A DNA stretch of 64,000 bases from contig NZ_JACJRF010000008.1 in assembly GCF_014697105.1 (NCBI RefSeq), forward strand, positions 95,325 through 159,324. Direction: 5' to 3'. Shown piece by piece: positions 37,749 through 45,768 of this stretch. The stretch is from Anabaena subtropica FACHB-260. GTDB taxonomy: Bacteria > Cyanobacteriota > Cyanobacteriia > Cyanobacteriales > Nostocaceae. Under the pieces are notes generated by a model. The model did not search any database. It was not told the DNA's origin and worked only from the letters and a program-made list of their open reading frames with translations. A program made the translations under genes and the position numbers. The number at the start of each line of letters is the position of its first letter. The first letter of the stretch is position 1.

Positions 37749-40115
37749 ATGTCAGAGACTAATGTTACTGCTACTGTGTCAGTGTCTGAACCGTCATTTG
37801 TTACTCTTTTACAAGAAAAAATTGCCCTAATTCGCAGTACTCTACGCCCAGGACAACAACAAATGGCTGACTGGGAATCAGGGCCTTTGGCGGTGTCTGC
37901 TGTACCGGGTGCGGGTAAATCTACAGGGATGGCGGCGGCGGCGGCGATCGCTATTGCTCGTCAGTATCAGATGGCGGCTGAGTCACGCACGTCTTCCCGT
38001 CGTCAGTTAGTGGTCGTGACTTTTACTCGTTCTGCGGCGGCGAATATTAAATTAAAAATTCGTAACTACCTCAAGCAATTATCTCTACCTCAAACTGGTT
38101 TTGCTGTCTATACTCTGCATGGTTTGGCTTTGAATATTGCCAGTCGTCATCCAAATTTATCAGGGTTAGAGTTAGAAAATGTCACCCTGATCACACCTAA
38201 TCAAAGCCATCGCTTTATTCGTACAGCAGTTGAACAATGGGTGAATAATCATCCCCGGCTTTATTTGCAGTTATTGGAAGGACAGCAATTTGACGGTGAA
38301 GAGACAGAAAGGTTGCGTCGTCAGTCAGTATTGCGAACAGAAGTTTTACCAGATTTAGCAACTATTGTCATTCATGAAGCCAAAAGTTCTGGTATATCCC
38401 CAACGCAACTACGGGAATGGAGTCAACAAACCACAGACGCTTATGAGATTTTAACTATAGCTGCGGGATTATACGAACAGTATCAAAACCTCATGCGATC
38501 GCGTGACTTCATCGATTACGATGACATGATTCTAGCCGCCTTGCGTGTCCTCGAAAACGACAGCGCCCGACGGATTGAGCAAAACCAAGTCTTTGCTGTC
38601 TTTGAAGACGAAGCCCAAGATTCTAGTCCCTTACAAACGCAACTGTTAGAGATTTTGGCGAGTGGTTGGGAGGCAGGGAGCAGGGGGCAGGGGGCCGGGG
38701 AGAGAGAATTTACCCATTCTCCCATCAACCTAGTTCGTGTCGGCGATCCTAATCAAGCAATTAACTCGACTTTTACCCCGGCAGATCCGATTTATTTTCG
38801 GGAATTTTGCAAAGAGTGCGATCGCTCTCACAAACTAGCAACAATGGATCAAGCTGGTCGTAGTACTGCCATGATTATTGCAGCTGCTAACTTTGCACTG
38901 GAATGGGTAAATGATTCTTACAATAAAAATAAAAAGTCTCCCCATTCTCCTCTCTCCACTCCCTTTAGTCTGCAAAAAATTCTTCCTGTCCACCAAGCCG
39001 ATGTCAATCCAGCATCCGTAGGAAAGGGATTGGAACTGCATACACCTCGTGATATCCATCACACTGTAGAATTGCTTTCTCAAAGGGTAGTTGAGTTATT
39101 CACCGAAGATATGACAAAGAGTGCAGCGATTTTGGTGCGGGAAAATCGCCAAGGACGTTGGTTGGGGGAAATGCTGGCATCTATATGTAAAGAGCATGAT
39201 ATTACGTTATTTGATGTGGGAGAGCGCGATCGCCGTTCTCATGTCCCTCAGGAAATTTTGGGATTGTTACAATTTTGCGATCGCCCTCATTCTCCCGACT
39301 ACCTCAAAGCGGCTTTAGAAGTATTAGTACAGCGTCAATTAATTCCTACACAAGACCTCAACGCCTTAGCTAGTCTACCAGAAGAATTTTTGTATCCTGG
39401 CCCACTCGCTGCACCCCAGCCAGAATCAGTACAAAAAGCTTCTCACCTATGTCGTAGTCTACTCCGCGCTCGTTTGGAATTACCTTTGTATCAGATTATT
39501 TCCTTCCTCGCCTTAACTTTAAATTACGACCAAGCAGAACTAGCAACGGCTGATAAACTTGCGGAACGAGTAAACAAGCAAATAGCTGGTAATAACTCAA
39601 TGGGGGCTATGCTTTCCACCTTAAGTGAAATCGTCAATTCCGAACGTTTTGAACCAGTGGAAACAGATGACGCAGAAGCCCGTTACACCCGCAATGGTCA
39701 ATTGACAATTATCACTATGCACAAAGCCAAAGGACTGGATTGGAACTATGTTTTCATTCCTTTTTTGCATGAAAACTTAATTCCTGGTCGGTTTTGGGTT
39801 CCGCCCCAAAGTCAGTTTTTGGGTGACTTTACCTTATCAGAAGTGGCTCGCGCCCAAATCCGTGCTGCCCTCCACGGTGAAACTGGGATACCAGAAGTAA
39901 CAACAGCTTGGGAACAGGCAAAACACCTCAAAACTGCTGAAGAATATCGTTTACTCTACGTGGCGATGACACGAGCAAAACAACTATTGTGGATGTCTGC
40001 GGCACAAAAAGCCCCATTTACTTGGAGTAAACCCGATAATTTACAAGAACAAGCCCCCTGCCCAGTTTTTTCTGCCTTAAAGCGCCAGTTTTCTGAATGT
40101 GTGGTTTCTCTGTAG
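37749..40115 (+). CDS. UvrD/PcrA-family DNA helicase
   Basis: 788 residues of superfamily 1A helicase. Motifs seen: Walker A AVPGAGKST (~55-63), motif Ia TFTRSAAANIK, motif II FEDEAQDSSPLQ (EDEAQD instead of the usual DEYQD/DEAQD), motif III RVGDPNQAI, motif V TMHKAKGLDWNYVF and motif VI LYVAMTRAK. It unwinds 3'-5' in repair or recombination; the substrate is not clear from sequence. Two low-complexity inserts, at ~residues 305-320 (EAGSRGQGAGE) and ~395-407 (NKNKKSPHSPLSTP), come from dispersed repeats. It diverges from the AT-rich hypothetical gene. Confidence 0.92.
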   Translation: MSETNVTATVSVSEPSFVTLLQEKIALIRSTLRPGQQQMADWESGPLAVSAVPGAGKSTGMAAAAAIAIARQYQMAAESRTSSRRQLVVVTFTRSAAANIKLKIRNYLKQLSLPQTGFAVYTLHGLALNIASRHPNLSGLELENVTLITPNQSHRFIRTAVEQWVNNHPRLYLQLLEGQQFDGEETERLRRQSVLRTEVLPDLATIVIHEAKSSGISPTQLREWSQQTTDAYEILTIAAGLYEQYQNLMRSRDFIDYDDMILAALRVLENDSARRIEQNQVFAVFEDEAQDSSPLQTQLLEILASGWEAGSRGQGAGEREFTHSPINLVRVGDPNQAINSTFTPADPIYFREFCKECDRSHKLATMDQAGRSTAMIIAAANFALEWVNDSYNKNKKSPHSPLSTPFSLQKILPVHQADVNPASVGKGLELHTPRDIHHTVELLSQRVVELFTEDMTKSAAILVRENRQGRWLGEMLASICKEHDITLFDVGERDRRSHVPQEILGLLQFCDRPHSPDYLKAALEVLVQRQLIPTQDLNALASLPEEFLYPGPLAAPQPESVQKASHLCRSLLRARLELPLYQIISFLALTLNYDQAELATADKLAERVNKQIAGNNSMGAMLSTLSEIVNSERFEPVETDDAEARYTRNGQLTIITMHKAKGLDWNYVFIPFLHENLIPGRFWVPPQSQFLGDFTLSEVARAQIRAALHGETGIPEVTTAWEQAKHLKTAEEYRLLYVAMTRAKQLLWMSAAQKAPFTWSKPDNLQEQAPCPVFSALKRQFSECVVSL
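38669..38706. repeat. G-rich dispersed repeat inside the helicase gene
   Basis: GGGAGGCAGGGAGCAGGG followed by GGCAGGGGGCCGGGGAGAG is a G-rich repeat typical of gaps between genes in these genomes. It is translated in frame (GWEAGSRGQGAGERE) between motifs II and III of the helicase. Confidence 0.7.
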
Positions 40116-40703
40116 GTATTCAAGTTTAGATAGCAATCCCAGATGTTCACTACTGCCAGATGGCAGGACTCGTTGGACAATGAAGTTATTGGTAGACGAG
40201 ATCAAAGTGCGGAGTATCGTTACGAAAATTGGTCGTGAGACTGTGCAATTTATAACGAAATAAGTTAGAAAAACCAGACTCATCGATTTTTGCAATAATC
40301 CTATTAATTAGAGACATCATATTTTATAAAGTATGGAAAAATAAAATAATATGTTTTATATTTGGGGAATAAATTAAGATATTTGATCAAAGTTAAATTT
40401 GGGTTTTTCCGTTTGGTTTCCACCTTAGTGTTATGTGTCTATGCTAAGAGTTTTTCTGTGCAATATAGGTGAGAAAAAATCATTTTCTCAATTAGCAATT
40501 TCCTAAAGAATTTTGTAGTAGTAAATGTTTCGACTTACCACTTATTTTCTCCTTGTCTGTCAATAATGATTAATTTTGTCTTTTTCCAGGTGCTTTATAT
40601 ATAAAAATGGAATATTTGTATCTTCATTGCATCTACGACTCATGCTTTAGAGAGAGATTATGTAGAGTTGTTGCAACGTTGTGTTAAGGTGAAGGTAAGG
40701 ATA
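40116..40703. other. Intergenic region with a 31-codon open frame
   Basis: About 590 bp between the helicase and the RNA-binding protein leader. A 31-codon frame, 40143-40238 (plus), reads MFTTARWQDSLDNEVIGRRD and onward. Its composition looks protein-like, but it lacks a clear ribosome-binding site and I recognise no family, so I do not call it a gene. The rest is AT-rich with no strong structure. Confidence 0.4.
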
Positions 40704-40815
40704 AAATTCGGTCGCAACTTTTGTTTTTACTATTAACAGGCTTTTACCTTTTGGTATTGACAGGCTTGTTTCCGAAACCTAAATCTCTACACAGTTTCAA
40801 TTTCGGAGACAATCT
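40704..40815 (+). promoter_or_regulatory. Conserved leader with ribosome-site hairpin, first RRM gene
   Basis: The ~110 nt before the ATG are strongly similar to the leader of the second RRM gene (45769-45882, other strand), including the blocks TTTGTTTTTA, CCTTTTGGTATT and CCGAAACCTAAATCTCTAC. GTTTCCGAAA pairs with TTTCGGAGAC (10 bp with one G-U pair), so the GGAG ribosome-binding site lies inside the stem. This is probably an RNA-level control element. Cold-dependent control through the 5' leader is known for Anabaena rbpA1-type genes (from memory). Confidence 0.8.
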
Positions 40816-41115
40816 ATGTCACTTTATGTAGGCAACCTTTCTTATGATGTTACACAAGACACTTTAAATAGTGTGTTTGCAGAATATGGTTCTGTCAAAC
40901 AAGTTACGCTCCCCACAGACCGTGAAACAGGTCGTGTGCGTGGCTTTGCTTTTGTAGAAATGGGTTCAGACGCTGAAGAAGCATCTGCCATTGAAGCTCT
41001 TGACGGTGCTGAGTGGATGGGACGTAACCTGAAAGTGAATAAAGCTAAACCCAGAGAAGACAGAGGTTCCTTTGGTGGGAACCAGAGCAATTACGGTGGA
41101 CGTAACCGCTACTAA
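40816..41115 (+). CDS. RRM RNA-binding protein (cyanobacterial Rbp)
   Basis: 99 residues. One RRM domain with RNP2 LYVGNL (residues 3-8) and RNP1 RGFAFVEM (~43-50), then a short Gly/Asn-rich tail (GSFGGNQSNYGGRNRY). These single-RRM proteins are typically cold-induced in filamentous cyanobacteria and bind RNA in the cytosol. rpsU follows 118 bp downstream, an arrangement known for rbpA-type genes in Anabaena variabilis, where both respond to cold. A close paralogue lies inverted at 45.5 kb. Confidence 0.95.
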   Translation: MSLYVGNLSYDVTQDTLNSVFAEYGSVKQVTLPTDRETGRVRGFAFVEMGSDAEEASAIEALDGAEWMGRNLKVNKAKPREDRGSFGGNQSNYGGRNRY

Positions 41116-41233
41116 ACTTTGCGCTCAAAAATTGATCCTCTAACGTCTTAAGAGCAAAAGAAGAGTCCGTCATTTTTCTCGACTTTACTGGATGGCTTAA
41201 CACTAAGCAATACTAATTAAGTAAGGACATAGA

Positions 41234-41422
41234 ATGACTCAAATAATATTAGACGATAATGAAGGAATCGAGTCTGCTTTGCGTCGTTTTAAGCGAAAAG
41301 TTTCTCACGCAGGCATTTTTCCAGATATGAAAAAATGTCGTTATTTTGAAACCCCAGAGCAAAAACGTAAACGTAAAGAAGTTGCTAGGCACAGACAGCG
41401 TAAGAGAAGTTTCCGCAATTAA
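41234..41422 (+). CDS. rpsU: 30S ribosomal protein bS21
   Basis: 62 residues, highly basic. [20 protein letters not shown] then a [15 protein letters not shown] tail are typical of S21, which sits at the mRNA platform of the 30S subunit and helps initiation. AAGGA lies 7-11 bases upstream of the ATG. It lies downstream of the RRM gene with no strong terminator between them, so co-transcription is likely. Cyanobacteria often have more than one rpsU copy. Confidence 0.93.
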   Translation: MTQIILDDNEGIESALRRFKRKVSHAGIFPDMKKCRYFETPEQKRKRKEVARHRQRKRSFRN

Positions 41423-41841
41423 ATCTCAGCATTTGTACGATCTTTTTAGTCTTATCAGTATTTCCACAAAAAATGGGAGTAGATTTAAATCAATCACCCG
41501 CACTACAATTGTGGGGGTGTTTACCACTCTTTTACAGAAAAATAAACTCTTGATTCTTAGATATTCAAGCTACTTTTCGTACAAAAACTATTTATTGTAA
41601 ATATCTCTGGAAATCTCAAAAATTTGCTAGATTGAGTATGTGAAACATCGAATTAGAATGATGATCATAGACCTTGTGGTTTACAAATTTTAGCGTTGCT
41701 TTTTTACAATCCTTTTGCTCAAGGAATTTGTTAATTAGTGATTCCTAAGCCAATTGTAAACAATAATACAGAGAATCTCTGAACCAAAAAAACTGACAAA
41801 GCCAAGATGTTGCTTAATTAATTATATGATGTTTTCTGTTT
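41423..41841. other. AT-rich gap after rpsU
   Basis: This holds a weak hairpin (CCCGCACTACAATTGTGGGGG followed by TGTTT, near 41499-41525) that may end the rpsU transcript. No gene is supported. Confidence 0.45.
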
Positions 41842-42255
41842 ATGGAATCTAATAAGTACAAAATGGATTACAAGTTTCATTCAATCAGCATTGAAGAGGA
41901 AGCATTAAGCGGAAAAGCTTATTATTATAAGATTTCTGGGGAATTATGCCATGATACAGGATTTGTTGACTCAATTTATGAAGCAGAACAAGAAGCTAAA
42001 GATAAGATTGACGAAAAGTTCAATCTGATAGATAAAAAATCTGCATTACATAGATATTGTGTCATGCGTGATTTTGACAGCTTTGTTGAGTTATTAAATC
42101 AACAAGAAGGAATTTCCAAAGAAATTACTTATCAAATAGCCTCTCAACTGGCTTTAGCTTCAACTTTAAAATATTTTACTAAAGAAGTATTAAGTAGCGA
42201 TGTAAATCGTTCAATAGATGTTATTAAAGAGTTAAATACAGATAATTTGCAGTAA
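41842..42255 (+). CDS. Hypothetical protein
   Basis: 137 residues, charged, no signal or membrane span. The N-terminal half (YKFHSISIEEEALSGKAYYY) looks mixed alpha/beta; the second half is helical (EITYQIASQLALASTLKYFT). I recognise no family. It lies on the same strand as the RRM-rpsU pair, within the small-gene island, and could belong to its regulon; this is inference from position only. Confidence 0.65.
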   Translation: MESNKYKMDYKFHSISIEEEALSGKAYYYKISGELCHDTGFVDSIYEAEQEAKDKIDEKFNLIDKKSALHRYCVMRDFDSFVELLNQQEGISKEITYQIASQLALASTLKYFTKEVLSSDVNRSIDVIKELNTDNLQ

Positions 42256-42353
42256 GAAATATTTTGCCAAATTGTCCTAGCGATCGCTAAGTCAATAAGT
42301 AAAGATGAATCAAAGTATATTGAATAATGTAAATACGATGGATATTATTTCTT

Positions 42354-42375
42354 CGTGAGGACTGAAGCCCTCACG
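42354..42375. repeat. CGTGAGG hairpin repeat
   Basis: CGTGAGG and CCTCACG form a 7-bp stem around ACTGAAGC. It is a dispersed Nostoc-type palindrome in a gap with no gene (42256-42552) and may also end the upstream transcript. Confidence 0.65.
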
Positions 42376-42552
42376 ACAAGGCTTTGACTATTCATGCCTT
42401 TACACTCATCACTTATTGGGAATTTGATAATTAATTCAAGTATTAATTGTTGAGACTGATGGAGTAAAAATTATCTAAATTTGAACTTTTTTTTCCTTAT
42501 TGCAACAGACATGATGTACTAGTGCAGTATAGGCAATACATAGCAACAGCTA

Positions 42553-42735
42553 ATGAATATGACAGAAAATTACGAACTAGAAATAAGTCACCTTAGTCTT
42601 CAAGTAAAACAGTTGATCAAGATGTACGCTACTGTTAATGAGTGTACTGAGGCTGAGATGTTGGAGCGCATTGTTTTGGAGTGGAACGCACAACAAAGCA
42701 AGAGCGAAAGACCACCAGGAGACGAAGATGAGTAG
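42553..42735 (+). CDS. Small hypothetical protein
   Basis: 60 residues (58 if the second ATG at 42559 is used). It is predicted largely helical (ISHLSLQVKQLIKMYATVNE, TEAEMLERIVLEW) with an acidic tail (GDEDE). The pattern could be a minimal ribbon-helix-helix or antitoxin-like protein, but the strand part is weak and I see no toxin partner. Position in the small-gene island is the only context. Confidence 0.5.
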   Translation: MNMTENYELEISHLSLQVKQLIKMYATVNECTEAEMLERIVLEWNAQQSKSERPPGDEDE

Positions 42736-42845
42736 GTTGTTGATGACCAATTGTGGAAAAAGTTAGACCCTAACACTATTACTAGCAAAATCAGGATTTA
42801 ACACACCAGAGATTGCTTCTCAACGGTCACTGCATTGATTTTGCT

Positions 42846-43109
42846 CTATCTTCTTTCAACACCTTGCTCAAAAACAAAAATACAATCATTTACGGTTTTT
42901 TTATACTGAAAACCATAATCTAACAAAGCGTCCTTTAAATTTTGTAATTCAAATTCTTTGAGCATATTTTTTGGGGACATTATCTCAATAGCTCCTTTAT
43001 TTACTGTAAAGCTGAAACAGTCTTTCAATTGCTGATAATCCCAGTTTAATTTTCTAGCTACATTTAACTCTATGGCAGCTAATGTATTTTCAAATTCTTT
43101 CGTAACCAT
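42846..43109 (-). CDS. Small hypothetical protein
   Basis: 87 residues from the ATG at 43109; another start five codons upstream is possible. MVTKEFENTLAAIELNVARK, FSFTVNKGAIEIMSPKNMLK and YKKTVNDCIFVFEQG suggest a compact alpha/beta protein. I recognise no family and see no signal peptide. It points toward the 60-residue gene and away from the IF-3 gene. Confidence 0.6.
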   Translation of the reverse strand: MVTKEFENTLAAIELNVARKLNWDYQQLKDCFSFTVNKGAIEIMSPKNMLKEFELQNLKDALLDYGFQYKKTVNDCIFVFEQGVERR

Positions 43110-43346
43110 GATTTTATTTCTCAAGTTGCCTTAACCACATTTTAACAATCAAAATCAAGCAAGACTTAAATGTAAATATTAATGAATACTTGACAAAAAC
43201 GTAAGTCATTTTACCTTTTTGACAATGAACCTTTTGGTCAATCAATCCAAGGAAATGATGAAGTAATAATTCATAGTAAACAAATAGATAGTACTGTGTT
43301 ACCTTAGTAATACTTGCAAAGCAAAGTATTGAAAAATTAGGAGGAA

Positions 43347-43841
43347 ATGATTATCGTAGTCCAAAAACAGTTGATTAATTCACAAATTAAGTCACCTCAG
43401 GTCTTCTTGATTGATCACGAAAATAACAATCGTGGTCTAATCGACACCAATGAAGCTTTACAATTAGCACAGAGCTTAGAACTTGACCTAGTTATAGTCT
43501 CCCAAAGCAAAGACACTCCAGTAGCGAAGATCCTTAACTATGGCAAGCTTCAATATCAAAAGAAAAAACGTCAAGGACAGAGTGCTAGACCAACTGTAAA
43601 AGAAGTCCGATTCCGTCCTAATGTCGGTGCTGCTGATTATAATTTACGTATTGAGCAAGCGCTTCAGTGGTTGAGTAAAGGTGATTCAGTTAAGTTTGCT
43701 ATTCGTTTGCGAGGTCGAGAACATCAATATCGAGAGCAAGCAGGACAAATGCTAGAGCGCATTGTGACTGATTTAGGTCAAGTAGGTAAAGTCCAGTCGC
43801 TTGATAAACGCTCACTGATTGTTCAAATTATGCCTGCTTAA
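43347..43841 (+). CDS. infC: Translation initiation factor IF-3, divergent second copy
   Basis: 164 residues. The N-domain reads INSQIKSPQVFLIDHENNNR through EALQLAQSLELDLVIVSQSK and ILNYGKLQYQKKKR. The C-domain runs VKEVRFRPNVGAADYNLRIE to IRLRGREHQYREQ. Both domains are complete, so it could bind 30S and check initiation codons. It differs markedly from the usual cyanobacterial IF-3 and is not next to rpmI/rplT, so it is probably a second, condition-specific paralogue. TAGGAGGAA precedes the ATG with very tight spacing (2-3 bases), so an ATT or ATC a few codons in might be the true start, as E. coli infC uses ATT. Confidence 0.9.
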   Translation: MIIVVQKQLINSQIKSPQVFLIDHENNNRGLIDTNEALQLAQSLELDLVIVSQSKDTPVAKILNYGKLQYQKKKRQGQSARPTVKEVRFRPNVGAADYNLRIEQALQWLSKGDSVKFAIRLRGREHQYREQAGQMLERIVTDLGQVGKVQSLDKRSLIVQIMPA

Positions 43842-43849
43842 ATACTTTT

Positions 43850-43876
43850 AGCGCTCTAGACTTTGTTTAGAGCGCT
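43850..43876. terminator. Hairpin after the IF-3 gene
   Basis: AGCGCTCTA and TAGAGCGCT form a perfect 9-bp stem with a 9-base loop, starting 9 bases after the stop codon. The T-run is weak. It is probably the 3' end of the IF-3 mRNA. Confidence 0.7.
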
Positions 43877-44045
43877 AACTACTTAATTAATTCATCAACG
43901 TATATTTATTTACAATTAGAAAACTTGTAAGTAGTTTTTAATTATTTTTGCGTGCCAAATAAATAAATTTCACAACACAAAACCAAGTATAGTTTTATCA
44001 TCATCTGTTTACTAAAATTTTAGTTTAATTCTGGAAAATAAAATA

Positions 44046-44372
44046 ATGTCTACTGATACAGTTGCTTACGTTCAGGAAAATGAATTTGATATTCTTTTAA
44101 GCGAAGAGAAGGTTGTTGTTGTTGACTTTACTGCTACTTGGTGTGGTCCATGTCGTCTTGTCAGTCCCTTAATGGATCAACTTGCCGATGAATACAAAAG
44201 TCGAGTTAAGGTTGTTAAGGTAGATGTGGACAACAACAAACCACTATTCAAAAAATTTGGGCTTCGGAGTATTCCAGCCGTGTTAATTTTTAAAGATGGT
44301 GAGTTGGCAGAGAAAATTGTAGGACTTTCTCCTTATGAGCAGTTCAGCACTGCTGTTGAGAAGCTTCTTTAG
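44046..44372 (+). CDS. Thioredoxin
   Basis: 108 residues, cytosolic thiol reductant. The active site is TWCGPCRLVSPL with Cys33 and Cys36; Asp27 and the cis-Pro (SIPAVLIF) are present. N-terminal residues 1-18 are unlike the main TrxA/TrxM, so this is likely an extra isoform. It has its own upstream gap of 170 bp after the IF-3 hairpin and converges on a hypothetical gene. Confidence 0.93.
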   Translation: MSTDTVAYVQENEFDILLSEEKVVVVDFTATWCGPCRLVSPLMDQLADEYKSRVKVVKVDVDNNKPLFKKFGLRSIPAVLIFKDGELAEKIVGLSPYEQFSTAVEKLL

Positions 44373-44490
44373 CTATTTTTTGGTAATTTATAATTATAGA
44401 AAAAGTAATACATGGACACATAAGATTTTCCATGTATTACTTAAAACGGGTAAATAAAAACTTAGGGATTATTCTGGTTAAATGATAGCT

Positions 44491-44520
44491 CTATGGCGTA
44501 AGACGCAGTGTCTGCCATAG
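44491..44520. terminator. Hairpin between convergent genes
   Basis: CTATGGC and GCCATAG form the outer stem, and AGAC and GTCT form an inner one with a bulge. It lies between the thioredoxin gene and the minus-strand hypothetical gene and may end both transcripts. Confidence 0.55.
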
Positions 44521-44823
44521 CTATTGTTGAGTGTTGTTGGCAGTAATCATCATGCTTTCTTGAATACTACTCACGCAGAAATTAATATGAGAGCGGATAG
44601 CCTGCTCATAAACTATAGTTTGCTTTGTGCGTACTCCTACAGGCTGATATACCAACTTAACTTCGGGAAATTCACACCAATACATTAAGAAAATATCTTT
44701 GGCAGGAGTAATAATTTCATAATTATTCTCTTGTTTTTTCTTTTTAAGCTTACAATTATTTAGTTGTAATTTTTGTCTAAATAATTTTTCAAATGCTGGA
44801 ATTATTGTTGAAGTAGTTTCCAT
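44521..44823 (-). CDS. Small hypothetical protein
   Basis: 100 residues, ATG start. There is a Lys-rich region (CKLKKKKQENNYEII), a YWCEFPEVKLVYQPVGVRTK stretch, and a helical C-terminus. There is no signal peptide or known domain. Its composition is coding-like, but it is an orphan to me. It sits between thioredoxin and the PII-like gene in the island. Confidence 0.6.
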   Translation of the reverse strand: METTSTIIPAFEKLFRQKLQLNNCKLKKKKQENNYEIITPAKDIFLMYWCEFPEVKLVYQPVGVRTKQTIVYEQAIRSHINFCVSSIQESMMITANNTQQ

Positions 44824-45002
44824 ACTTTATACACGTCGAAACGTATTATTAGGACAAACATTATCTTTTGATACTACTAAGTATGACACTTTTAGTTACC
44901 TTAGATTAAACTTAGTCATATCAAATTTTCAGCTACTTGGCACTTCATAACACTTGTCGTTACAAAATATCTATCAGAACTACCCAAGTAAAAAAAAGTT
45001 AA

Positions 45003-45308
45003 TCAATAGAAAGCTTCTATATTATGTCGGAAGGCAATTAAGGCGTGCTTACCCTGCTCTTCTTTCAGCCCCAAAAGGATCGCATCAGATGCTTCTAATG
45101 AAACTATCGTCTTGATTTCAATATTAGTATTGTAACCTGCCAAGTCTGACAATCTTCTTCCGTGACCTCCCTCACCTTGTACTTGACTAATGGTGTAGCC
45201 GCTTACATTATGGCTTTTGAGCAGCTTCACAATACGGTCTTTTAAAACCGTTTCACCAATGATGGTGATTAAAACAGCAGCCTCAACGGGACTTGCTGGG
45301 TTTGACAT
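45003..45308 (-). CDS. PII-like signalling protein
   Basis: 101 residues from the ATG at 45308, which has GGAG seven bases upstream; a GTG at 45320 would bury that site. The ferredoxin-like PII fold is suggested by EAAVLITIIGETVLKDRIVK, a SGYTISQVQGEGGHGRRLSD loop in the T-loop place, then NIEIKTIVSLEASDAIL. It resembles the SbtB branch more than GlnB but lacks the SbtB C-terminal Cys pair, and no sbtA is next to it. It may bind an adenine nucleotide; that is inference. Confidence 0.8.
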   Translation of the reverse strand: MSNPASPVEAAVLITIIGETVLKDRIVKLLKSHNVSGYTISQVQGEGGHGRRLSDLAGYNTNIEIKTIVSLEASDAILLGLKEEQGKHALIAFRHNIEAFY

Positions 45309-45378
45309 AGATAACTCCACAAGAATAATTTTTAGCTTAAAAAGCTGATTTTTTTACTACCCAGTCCAAGCTTTGTAT

Positions 45379-45408
45379 TAAAAAGGCTCAAGCATTTCTG
45401 CCTGAGCC
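45379..45408 (-). terminator. Intrinsic terminator of the second RRM gene
   Basis: On the minus strand GGCTCA-GGC pairs with GCT-TGAGCC around AGAAAT, followed by TTTTTAAT. It lies 60 bp after the RRM stop codon and upstream of the PII-like gene, so the two are probably separate transcripts. Confidence 0.85.
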
Positions 45409-45468
45409 AGTACTAAATGCAATGAATGTGCTGTAATTAATGGATTAGCTTAAGGTGCTAAATAAGGC

Positions 45469-45768
45469 TTAGTAGCGGTTACGTCCGCCGTAGCTTCCCC
45501 GATTACCACCAAAAGAACCTCTGTCTTCTTTAGGCTTAGCCTTGTTAACTTTGAGGTCACGTCCCATCCATTCAGCACCATCAAGTGCATCAATAGCTGC
45601 TGTTTCTTCAGCATCTGAACCCATTTCCACAAAACCAAAGCCACGCATCCGGCCTGTTTCACGGTCGGTAGGTAGCTGGACACGCTTTACAGAACCATAT
45701 TCTGCAAAAACTGCATTCAAACTATCTTCTGTAACGTCGTAAGAAAGATTGCCTACATAAACTGACAT
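45469..45768 (-). CDS. RRM RNA-binding protein (second paralogue)
   Basis: 99 residues, one RRM: RNP2 VYVGNL, RNP1 RGFGFVEM, tail GSFGGNRGSYGGRNRY. It is nearly identical in most positions to the protein at 40816-41115 and has the same length. It is on the opposite strand, so the two genes form an inverted pair 4.35 kb apart. It has the same kind of leader as its sister. Likely a cold- or stress-regulated RNA chaperone. Confidence 0.95.
   Translation of the reverse strand: MSVYVGNLSYDVTEDSLNAVFAEYGSVKRVQLPTDRETGRMRGFGFVEMGSDAEETAAIDALDGAEWMGRDLKVNKAKPKEDRGSFGGNRGSYGGRNRY

Noticed and set aside
40143..40238. A 31-codon plus-strand frame between the helicase and the first RRM gene
   Set aside because: It is protein-like in places, but too short, without a ribosome-binding site or recognised family.
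43877..44045. Yfr1-like small RNA next to the thioredoxin gene
   Set aside because: The conserved ACTCCTCACAC core known for Yfr1 is not present in this gap.
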